DNA of 64,000 bases, taken from Gavia stellata (Eukaryota > Chordata > Aves > Gaviiformes > Gaviidae). Within the stretch, counting starts at the first letter, position 1. Each line of letters starts with the position of its first letter. The position numbers and the translations under genes were made by a program. The notes under the pieces were generated by a model that had not been told where the DNA came from, did not search any database, and worked only from the letters and a program-made list of their open reading frames with translations. Positions 12,901-24,900 of the stretch are shown here, piece after piece. The stretch spans positions 7,372,755 to 7,436,754 of the forward strand of contig NC_082606.1 of NCBI RefSeq assembly GCF_030936135.1, written 5' to 3'.

Positions 12901-15900
12901 CAGAAGTATAGGTGTCAGCAACATTGCTTGAAGAAGAAAGTCACTTCTTTTAATCAAGTTTATTTTCTGTTGGAAGACTTTTTCTAAATTAGAACAGGAA
13001 AACAAGGGATAGGAATGCTCACTAAAAGATACATGTGCAAACCACTATTTCAGTAGATTTCATCAGCATAGCATGCCATATATTTTTCCTTCTCCACATA
13101 TTAATCTTCCACATCCAATTGATTGTAAATAGATTGAACTAATGCACTGTACAAGAAAACTTTTTTTTTAAATTAGCATTTCCCTTCAGTGTCATTTTTC
13201 TCCTCACACATGAGATTGGTGTACTTCAAAAAAATGTGTTAGCAGCTTGGCAAGTTGATACAGCTCAAAGCAAATTTCTTTTATAAAACTGTTGAGGAAC
13301 AGAAAATATTCACTGTCAAGAGATTTCAGCCAAATTCTGGAATGACTGTTCTTTACTGTTGATCTAATCAAACTTGATGTAAAGCTTAACAGCTGAATAA
13401 AGGGGATGATGAGCATAGTCCCAGTACGATATAAATACTAACCTTTATTCTCTTCTCCCTGCCCCCTCTTTTTCATCCTTGGAAAGAAACAACTTGCAAA
13501 ATACAAGTTAATGTTAGAATCTCACAAGAGTCGCTATGTAATTAATACTAAGTGTATGCAAAGGCATTTTCTTGAATGAAGGCTAAAATTTTAAAAATAT
13601 CAAAATGTTTTTAAATAGCACTATTTTCCTCTCTTTTTTAAAGTGAAATTTTTCATACTCTTTCCATGTGCTCCTTTTCCATGACTGCCTTCTATGACTT
13701 CCCTGCTTTCAGACGAAAAGGCTGTATGACCTCTTGTGCAGATGCCATTGATTAGACCATGAATGTTTCATTGAACTCCTGTACTGAAGCATGTTTCTCC
13801 AGCTCTCAGTTTATACAATCTGTACCAGCCTGGGAACTGTATTTTCTATCAGTCTCTGAATTCAGGCCTTACCCATGACTAAATAGCATCAAGATGCCTA
13901 TTTTTCTTGTTTCCTAAACTTTCTTAACTGTTAAGTTTCATGGTGGCCTTTTGCTGAAGCAAAGTACACCTTTGTGCCCATTGTTCATCAGTACTTTTGC
14001 CAGAGATAATGTTTGGGGACTGTGTACTTCTACAAACATCTCAAAAAAATGTGGACACACAAATTTGTATTCGAAGTTTAGTTCATGCACTGTAACAGTC
14101 ATACTTATAAACAGTAAGAAAGTTATGATAAAGGAACCTATCAATTAGCATTTCTGAAACTTACAAGTATTTCCAATACATTTATCAGTGCAGCATAGCA
14201 AAAATTTTGCATTTATTTTCCTCTAGAATTCCATAATCAAACCATTATGCAATGTTTTAAATCCTTGTCATGGTTTAACCCCAGCTGGCAACTAAGCACC
14301 ACACAGCCGCTCGCTCACTCCCCTCACAGTGGGATGAGGAGAGAATTGGAAGAGTAAAAGTGAGAAAACTCGTCGGTTGAGATAAAGACAGTTTAATAAG
14401 TAAAGCAAAAGCCACACACGCAAAGCAAAGCAAAACAAGGACTTCATTCACTGCTTCCCATGGGCAGGCAGGTGTTCATCCATCTCCAGGAAAGCAGGGC
14501 TCTATCACGTGTAAGTTACTTGGGAAGACAAACACCATCACTCCAAATGCCCCCCCCTTTCTCCTTCTTCCCTCAGCTTTATATGCTGAGCATGACATCA
14601 TATGGTATGGAATATCCCTGTGGTCAGTTGGGGTCAGCTGTCCCGGCTGTGTCCCCTCCCAACTTCTTGGCACCCCCAGCCTGCTCACTGGTGGGGCGGT
14701 GTGAGAAGCAGAAGAGGCCTTGACTCTGTGTGAGCACTGCTCAGCAGTAACTAAAACATCCCTGTGTATCAACACTGTTTTCAGCACAAATCCAGAACAT
14801 GGCCCCATACTAGCTACTATGAAGAAAATTAACTCTACCCCAGTGAAAACCAGCACAATACTGTATGTTTGGTTAATATGTTTCTTTGGGAAATAATTAT
14901 AGGGGAAAACGTAGTTTACTTTGCACTGGATTTCTTCATCTGTTTCATATTAGAAAAGGTATTAAAAAGGTTATGCAAGCCTCAATATCCTTTATTCAAT
15001 TTCTCGTATCTCTACCCTCTTTTGAAGGGCAGTAACTGTAAATGTCTCATGTCAGTTCCAGGACCTTGTGAACCTGAAGACCTCATTGATGGAATCATCT
15101 TTGCAGCCAACTACCTGGGCTCTACACAGCTGCTCTCCGAGCGCAACCCTTCCAAAAACATAAGAATGATGCAGGCCCAAGAGGCAGTGAGCCGTGTTAA
15201 GGTAGGGGATTGTTATGGTTTGTAGAATACTCTCAGATACTTTGACAGTTGATCTCTAAACAGTACAGGATCTGCAGCTTCAAACCTATTCTGAAGTGCA
15301 CTTACATGAGTCTAGATCTAGTACTGTAAATACCGTTAGTTTCCAGTGCTTATTATGAAAATACATACAGCATTTCTGAGGAACAAAATATAAATTATTC
15401 CAAAGTCTATTCAAAATTGTTTGGAAGCTGTATGAAGAATTCAAGTATTAAAGACAAATTTTATATTGCAATTAGGAAATATTCCAAAGGCAAAGCACAG
15501 GATATTTGTTTGACTGTGGTTTTCCTCTTATGTCATTAATTCCTTTAACTTACTACAAAGCGTGAAGATTACTCTCAATATATTGACTTATTACTTTTTT
15601 AGGACAAGAATATTCATAACTATTGTGTTTGGATTTGGTGTTATTTATGGTGAACAATTTCTGTGTAAATAATGTAGCATAGACTGCTTCATACAGCTGT
15701 TTAAAAAAATGCTTTTTTTTGGTTAATAATCCAAGTAGGAGGTTTTTCTTTTACAATTTTTTGTGCATCTGCTGTAAATACGTCATCTAAATAAACACAT
15801 GGTTAGAAAAAGGTAGATTTAAATGCTAATAGAAAAATTATGTGCTTAGTCAATAAAATATTTAATTGGTAAATATGTCATGTTTTTGAAGGAAACCAGT

Positions 15901-18900
15901 TTGGGAAAATAATTTACTCAGCAAGAGACTGTCATGACTGATGATTGATTTAGTATTTAGAAACAAATGGAAGGCAAGAAAGATCCAGTTCTTAAAACTT
16001 TCCAAACCTTTGAATTTCTATTTAGCATATTGTGGTGTCTCAAGCAGTAAGCAATTGTTATGGCAACCAACTCCCTAAAAACTGTTTCGTGTGTTAATAG
16101 CAATCCTAATTTGTCAGGGATACTTGACTACTTTAGACAGTCGTGGAAGAGAGCTTGACTTATGTTTTGTTCAACAATTACTCGTAGACGTATGATTAAT
16201 ATGGATAGAAAACCTTGAGTTTAAAACAGTGCAGGTACTGTCAGTTTAGACTGCTGTATATTTAGCAGGATAAATGTTATGAGCAGCTGTTAACAGACAA
16301 CACTCTGGTACCAATTTTTTTGTAATCAATCGACAACATGCATAATGCCATTAAATCCAATTATGCTTGAGAACTGCATAAGATAATAAACAAATCTTTC
16401 TCTCTTGCATATCCTTTTCACACTGCCCCCAAATTTTTATTTTTTAACAGTCTGGATTCATAGTCAAAAAGTTTCCCTGACTTCCCACACTGTCTTTTCT
16501 CTTTCTTTGTGTGTACATCTGTCTGCATTCTTTTTTTATGCTACTCCTCAGAGGATGCAAAAGGCGGCTAAAATCAAGAAAAAAGCGGTGTGTAAACTGT
16601 TTTTCTTGAATGCTAATGTTTACTTACATTTTTGTTGTACTTGTTCTCCATGGAGTGTTGTGTATTTCATTATGGGTCCTTAGGAAGTTGTCATTTTGGT
16701 TTCTTCTTTGTTAAGTAGCAGAACACTGGATGGAATAAAATTAACTCATTTTCTTCATTGGTCATTTGCTAGAGTGCCTGTCTGCTGCTCTTCTTCTGTT
16801 GAATACCTGTGATTTGTTTAGTCCCCATATACAGCCAAGTTTATGCAGGACATATTTTTTTAATGTAATGCTTGTTTATTTTACTAACCAAAGCAGTAAG
16901 ATGTATTTCCTGTGCCTGTGACTTACTGTATATTTATTAAATTATTGTCGATACTTAAAAACAAATAAAATATATTTACCACGTAGTAGCTGGAACAATT
17001 CATACAGGAGACATTTCACTCAGTTAAAAACTATACTTCAGTTAACTAAGTACAGTTGACAAAAATATCACTAAAATTAATGTTGCTCTTTTTGATGGTC
17101 TTAGATGAAGGCAATGCAAGTAATCTCTGCCAAAGTATGTGTATTTTGCTGGATGAGACTTAATTCAAATAAAATTAATCTGAATGAATTATAGGCATAG
17201 CTCAGGTTTTGTAACTACAGAAAAGAGCAGCAAATACATCATTCCCTTGCAGTGTTTCATCAAAGAACTAGTCTCTGATGTGGAGACTGATGCCTGCCTT
17301 TAGCACAGGGTGATACAGTCTGTGGCCATTTTATTCTGAGGCTGCCAACATGGGTGCTGCTAAATACCAGTTGCAACAGTGCACTGTGGACAAGTAGCCT
17401 GGAGGAATAAATAGTTTCCTGCTGGAACTCAGAGTATTAAGTAAGCTCTTGGATGATGCTTCAGTGAGAGGGAGCAGCTGCTTTGCCACTTTCTTTCCTG
17501 CTTTCTCATGTGGGCAGAGCCAGGTGTTACACTTAGGAAACTATGTGGCATTACACTGTAATCCCACTTGCTCTGTGACCATGTTTTCTAATAGGGTATG
17601 GAACTGTTTCCCTAGTGAGCAGTGCTCAGAAGTTGAGGTCTAAAAGTCAGCTGATGGCTAGCTGTGATATGAGAGAAAGATTAGTTCAGCACTCCGTTCT
17701 TTATTTTCTAGAAAAAAAACTGAACTAAAAATCTAAAAAAACCCTAAAACCCACCACAGTAGTGAGCACCAGCTTGCACTTTTTTTGGTGAGCTCACTGA
17801 AGATGGCAAGGGCTAAGCAGCTGATGCGGAGTAAGTCACTTTCTCAATTCTACTTTCTCATTTCCGGTGCCTCAAGTACTGAAGTGCATCCATGAGACAG
17901 TGGGGAAGAAACAGCCATACTCTTTCTCCTGTTCTGGCTATAAATAGAGAATTTTAGTACTTGAGCTGTCAGTCCCACGGGCTCCAAGAATTCACTCTTA
18001 CCCACAAAATCAGAGTATGCTTCACTCTTTCTATGCAGTAAATGTGTTCTTTGCATGTACTTAGAAACACCTTTGAATAGACGTCTTTGTAGTGGTTTAA
18101 CAGTACGATTGCCTCACATCACATTATGCTTGAAGTGATCAGTGAATTTGTCATTCTAAAGAGGAAATTAAAATTCCCCTTGTAACAAAACATCTGTCTT
18201 TTAGACTTCAGAGGGAGATTCCCAGGCCTTGACTGAAGTGGATCTGTTCATCTCCACACAAAGAATCAAAGTTTTAAATGCAGACACACAGGTAAGTTAT
18301 GATTAAAATCTTCAAGAATAATGTTGAGTTAGACTGCGCTTTTTTACTATTAGTGGGAAACTTTACTACGTTTGGATAAATTCACTGTTGTGAGAATATT
18401 CAGAAAGGGCAGTGTTAGATCTGCTATTGTTGTAACACTTGCCATTTGCCAAATAGTAATACTAAGACCAGTTTTGCTTATTTGATGTCTTGGAAAATGC
18501 CTGCATGTTATTGAGATCTATAATTCAGTTTAGGAAAATATTCAAAAATCTTTCAGAATGCATGTACCCTGTTTCTCTGAAACAGTTTCAGTACCCAGAT
18601 TTACGGTCTAACAGAGAAGTAATTTGCTGCTTTGACTAAGCTATTCGTATCTTGCCATTTTTAACATTTAACCTCCAATTTTTCCATAAATCACATCTGA
18701 GCTACCATCCTCTTTGCCTAAGGTAAATTATTAATTATTCATATTAAAGAAGCATCTGGAGACCACAGCAATAATCAGCCTCATCGTCTAGGAATACATA
18801 TATATATTCAATTAGAGGCGATCTTCATAAGAAGGATTTTTTAAAAGAAATTTACAATTAAATACATATAATTTATAAATGGATCCCAATATTTAGTATA

Positions 18901-21900
18901 ATAATCTCACAAGATCTCTTAGACTTTGATCCATACTTACAGGAAGTCTTTAAATTTTCATTCATAGGAGAAGCTTTGAAAAGGGAGATTTCAGTGACCT
19001 TTTTTGCTTTAGTCTTCACTAAAAAATTCCACTGTATGCAGCTAACAGCAGTTCAAAAATGGCAAGACCTCAAGTTACATTGAAGAACAAACCATTTAGA
19101 AAGTGCTTAGTTAAGCTAGATATAGCTAAACTAGAAAATTCATCTTGTAGTATTTGGAAAAATGATTGGAGTGACCTTATGACGTCCTTTCAATGATACT
19201 CTTCCAGAACTTATGAAGGTAGTATTTAGACTTTTTTTTTTTTTTTTAGCAGCAGAACAGACCAAAGATTATAGGTAAGTTTAACTGTCAGAAAGGTCTC
19301 AAAACAAACAAACCTTTTGTAGGCAGTTTACGAGTAGAGATAAGCAAGAGTCAACACAGATTTGTCAAAAGTAAATCACGTCAAATCAATTGTTTTCTTT
19401 TGTGACGGGGAATATATTTGTCCATGGCACAGAAGCAGCACACATCACCTATTGACTTAAATAAGGCTTTTATCTCATATAATATTTTATATATTATATC
19501 ATCTAGATACAAGAGATACAAGCAGGCTAAAAAATTTCTGAGTGTGTACTTATTTCTGATATATTGCCATATAGATGGCAATATAAAGAGATAAAGAGCA
19601 GAGGGAGGCTCACAAGCAGGTTTCTTTGATGTAGTACTGTTCAATATTTTCATAAACAACTTGGAAGATGGAAAGAGAAAATGGTTATTGAACATGTGTC
19701 TTGGTGTATAAGATCAGAGTTCAGAAATACCATGGCTAACTGAAGAAATGAGCTGAAACTACAGGAGATATTTCAATAAAGACAAATGTAGCACTCTACA
19801 TTTAGGATTTTGTTTTGTTTTCAATTAGCATATAATTTGTTTTTCTAACAATGCAAACTATAAGGCACCTACTTCTTCCTGAAATTTAAGAGAGTGCTAC
19901 TATCTTTTAATGCGAGGGTAATGATAGTATCTCCAGGAAATGGATTACTTTTCTTTTAACATAAACAGATGTCCTTAACATGCCACTAGAACTCCCAAGA
20001 GATGGAGCCAGATGCGGAGTAAAATATTCCATCTAACATGGGCAGCAGTAGTTACAATCTGCCATCCATAAATCATCCTGATACTACATTTCATCCATGA
20101 TAATCAATAGCACTATTTGTTATGGCTCAGCCTTTTTTTGACCTCATGGTAAACATGCATCATCTGGAGAGTATATTACCAAAGCTTAGGACTACTTTTT
20201 GCATTAGCAGAAAATAAAATGCTAGTAATTATCAGTGTAAAGATGACTACAAACAATTATTGATAAATGAAGAGCTACAGTTTATAGTTGGAACCTATGG
20301 CAGTAAATAGGTAATTCTCTTTGCTGTGTAAGGATTAGTCTTAGTGGAAGTCACTCTTTCCATTCTTTAAATAGTTTAGCATTTCAGCTGAACACCAACC
20401 CTTTTAAAAATGAAAAAGGAAAGTCCTTTGAGGCAGATCATAAACATTTTGTCAAAGTAACTGTTATCTTATTCTCCTGATTCCCCTGCGATTTCTAGTG
20501 ACAGAAAATGCAATGCACCATGAGGAATGGTGTCTAGTATGAGCTGTTCAACGAGATGAAAACAGCAATATTGGAAATTATTATAATTACAAGCTGTCTG
20601 GTGTTTGCCCTGGGTTTTTAGCTTGCTTGGTTTTTTTACAGTGGGTCTTTCAGGGAGCTGTAAGAGATTTATTCCCATGACTTTTTAGCATTGCTGTCGG
20701 CATGCTTTTGCATTTTTGGCTTGGTAGTAATTTTTCAGTGCTAGTGAAGTTTCCTGACTGGTGTAATTACCATAGGTTTATTTCAGCTGGTGTGGCAGCT
20801 GGCAGAGACAATCTGTTCTTTCATGGCTTTATCAATTATATAAACCCTATTTCTGCAGTGTGCCATTTGTGTTTTAATCCATCTGTAGTGTTGTGTAGCT
20901 CACATGAGGTAGCAGCTGATTTAAAATGCAAAATTCTCAGTTAAAAAATGACATGAAGCAGGGTTCAAAATGCTGAGTAGCACCAGTAAGGTGTACTGCC
21001 ATGTTGGAACAGAACCAGCCCTGGTGATTCTGTTGCCCTCAGCAACACTAGGAAACGGCACCCCTGCCACTTTTTAGTTGCTTTTGCATTTAGTTACTGA
21101 ATATATTCAGCCCAAGTTGACCACCTGTTTAGTATATGTGGTAGAAGCAACCTTAGATTTGGCCACACGCCTGCTTCATATGAGAGCAATTCCTTCCCTG
21201 AGAGCAATTCCTTCCCTGACTGCCACAGCTTTATGGGCTTGCAGTCAGTGCACGAAAACAGCAGAAATATCACAGTAGCTTCTCCCATCTTCTTGCTCAT
21301 TCAGTGAAGAGAAGCTGGGAGTGAAGCAACTGGGAAAACTAGTAGAGAAGAAGATGGATATAGAGGTCACAAATGTGTATGTGCAGAGCCTCTGGTAGAT
21401 GATTGGTTCCGTAAAATCTTCTGACTCGGTAGGGTGTCTAATTCACACTCCCACAGGACTACATCACTTGAAAGCTTGGAAAATGCTTAGGTTTTCCTCC
21501 TTCTGGTGCTCTTTGGGTTTCAAGAGGGACAACAAACAGGATTCTAAGAGTTCCTTAGAAAGGAAGGGAGAGCCTGAGAAAGGGGAATCTGGACAGAAGA
21601 TAGAACAGGGGTTTTGAAAAAGGCCAAGACAGTAGCTGAATTTCTAAGGACAAATGTAAGGATAACAAGGATAGAATGGATGGGACTAGAAAAGGGATAA
21701 GGGAAAGAACAAAGAAGCAGATGAGCAGAGGTGGAGGGATTAATGGGAAAGTAACAAAGGAGGAGAGAGGGTGAAAGTGAGATAATGGTAATGGAAAATA
21801 GAATGGAATGGAATATGGAGTGAGAAAGGAAAAAATCAAGTCACGAGTAAGTCAAAAGTAAAAATATGTTTACAGTCACTATATATTATTTGCCTTATTC

Positions 21901-24900
21901 CTAACTGTAATTGCATTAGACAGGAAAAAGGTGGGAGGGAGTGGATGGATGACTGCTTTCACCCCTACAAGGGGAAAATACAAAACCCCCCTTTGAGTAA
22001 CTTCTGTGTGATGATAAAGACAGAAAGGCTTTCTTGGCAGGTGAGATTAAATGCATTCATTTTCCCAGTCCATTCACTCTTGTGCACACTGCACATATGA
22101 TTACATCCTTACAGAATACTTAGTCCAGACTGCTGAAAAGCAGTTATCTCTGCAGAGCTCCCAAGATCCTGCTGAGAGATGTCCATTATAAAACATTTTT
22201 CCATACTGAGAGAAGTGCTATAAATCCTACTGAGCCTCTGCAACCCTTAGAGACAGCCCCCCAAACTGTCTCTTAACCATCACCACTTAATTCATAGTTT
22301 AGGGATAAGCATAGAACATTTTATTTCAAGCCTGAGAAGAATCATTACAATAATTTTATGGGTAGTGATTGTCTTCAGTAAGACAGGTGGTTCTAAGAAA
22401 CAATGATTATTTATATTTTTCTCTCTGTCAAGTTAAATTGTACTGAAATTCTTAAAACAATTACTCTTGTCAACGAGGAACAGTCTTTCTCTCTTAGGCC
22501 TTAGAGATTCGTTTAACTAATAGTAAACTAATACCTAGCTGTTTATGTAAAAGATGCTGCTGCTTATGTAAATGATGAAAATCATGTATTATCTCATACC
22601 ACATTATAGGGTTTTTTTTGGTAGATCAGGTATCAAAGGAAACCCTGCCACTACAGACACAGCAAGGAGGGTATCTCAGTCATCTAATATAATTGAGTTA
22701 CATGAAAACTGACCTGATGCTGCTCAGTGGGATATTCTGATACATATCAAGGGCCACTAGCAAATAATTAAAAAAAAAAAGGCCTTCTTAGTTAAAAAAA
22801 CCCAACAAAACAAACAGCAAACCTGTAGTCAATTTTTCTTTCTTTATGTTAGAAATATCCACATGTATATCCAAGCAGATGCCAAAAGCAGTAGAGACAA
22901 CCTCAGTCTTGGCCAAGAACCAAGGATATTTTAGACACCAGAGAGCAATTTACTGACTTAAAACTAACAGAGATCACAAAGTAAAGCGAAACAAATTGAT
23001 TCAATAATAAGTATTTTTTTATTCCAATTCAGGCAGAATTGGTGGATGTTTTTAGCTGTTGGGGGGGGGGGAGGAAGGGGACATCCTCAGCTGGTTTAAT
23101 CAATAAAACTATTATGCTTCTGGTTGTTTCCAGTTTGAGCAATAAATAAAAGTCTGGAAAACCCTCCAAACTGACAAGCAAGAAGGAATTTTCAGATGGG
23201 CTCTTTCTGTTTTTTAAAGAAGAGAACAGTTCATCTCTACAATAGCAAAACGTGTAAAGAAATGACAGAAAACAAAGCTAACAAAGCATGTTTGGAGGCA
23301 TCTTCTTGGTCTTTGTTTCAACAGAAAGCTTTGTCTTAATTAAAATAAGTACTTAGCATAAGGTCTTAAAGTAAGCAGCATCCAGTTTAGGAAACCTATA
23401 AAGCTCAGATTTTAAATGTCCCATAAAAATAGGATTTGGACTCCTTTTTGCCTTAAAACACGGATGTTCAACCAATGGCAACAGATTGGATTCAGTAAGG
23501 CACACCAGCCACGTCTGAGAGCTGAATTAATTACCCTGGCAGCCTGATATTGAAATTACCTCTCATGAGCCTCCTACAGTCTCCTCTTTGTCACACAAGA
23601 AGTGCACACATCGTGTGACCATTGTAACAGGACACAGGCGTTTTACTCACATGATGTCAAAGTAGAGTCTGGCTTTGTTTGAAACTGAGAAGGAGCAAAG
23701 GCTGACTGCTGCAAGTACAGAGGACGAGCACCTCAAGTCAGATGGTGTTATGTGGGCAGTAGGGGGGTAAGGAGGGACAGCACAGTCACATAGTGAAGAG
23801 CAACATACAGCCCTTGAATGTGTCCTCAGGAAAAAATTTAAATCATCGCTGCTTAGAATATTGGTTTATGTCTTCTATGGGTCCTTATAGCTAGGCAGCT
23901 TTTTCTAATATTTTGTCTAAATTTTCAAAATATCTGCCAGGTAAGTATTACTAACATAAGTTATATTACCTTTTTTTCCTAGGAATTTCTCTTCCTCTGT
24001 AATTATACACAGACTTCAGTAATAGTGATTTTTTTCAAGGCACTTAAAGGAAGTACAGTCAATCAGATTACTTGATTGCATGAGCCTTCCTAAAATTCTC
24101 ATTTGAAACCAAAAAGCTTCTTACCATTATGGAACATCTTCCACAGCAACATGCCTTTCTGGGAACTTAGAGAAGTTGTGGCTTTTTATTTATTTTTATT
24201 TAAAAAAATCACTAAAGGAGAAATCAGGTTGCTTATACAGTATCTTGAATAAAACCTGTATGAAAGTACGAATAATTGTCTAAAACATTACTGTAAACAA
24301 GTATATAATTCTGTTTGTCTTTGCAGTCCTAAAGATATCAAAATCCTTTGAAATTATCACTGTAGCAATGTTACATACTTTGTTTTATTAAATAACATTA
24401 TTTTACATATAGAAACCTTTTAATGAAAATGAGACTGCTAGATGTTGAGCCACATTAATGTATTAATACTTAATGCTGAGTTCAGAAATAATAAAACTTA
24501 CTACAAGTTCATAGTTAGTGGTGCACAGAAACTGTTATAAAATGTCCGTGAAGGTTCTTCCTTCTGGGACCTCATTACTCTTTTCTATAAGAAACAATTG
24601 ATAGAAGAAGCATGAACTAGAGATGGAAACAAAAGATAAAATAGTAATATCTGAAATAAAACAAGTTTAGTGGCAACATATCCTTCTCTGACTACAAATA
24701 TGCACTCAGTTTTCATTTGTCCAAGGCAACTCAATACAAATCAAAGCCACTGAACAGTGTTATATTCCTGTGAGAAAAACATTTGGAAGTAGTAGGCTGG
24801 AATTTCCCTGCTAACAGCAAAAAGTAAAGTAAGAGTTTAAAAGGCTAAAGTAATTAAAAGGGTACAGAGCTCAGGATTTGAGATAGAGGCAGGAATTTTC

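Larger units (their letters stand above)
8313..15055 (+). other. APBA2 intron
   Basis: Intron of 6.7 kb. It contains a CR1 tail fragment at 9263-9335 and an antisense solo LTR at 14266-14857; the rest is unique AT-rich sequence in which I see nothing else. Confidence 0.85.

Noticed and set aside
14476..14856. 126-codon open frame on the minus strand
   Set aside because: It falls entirely inside the solo LTR, which does not code for protein.
14869..15055. Upstream extension of the open frame containing the APBA2 exon at 15056
   Set aside because: A good acceptor at 15055 and exact frame joining with the 37-nt exon show that this part is intron.
21555..21839. Pro/Leu/Ser/Phe-rich 94-codon minus-strand open frame
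   Set aside because: A consequence of the purine-rich tract, where the pyrimidine strand yields such residues by chance.
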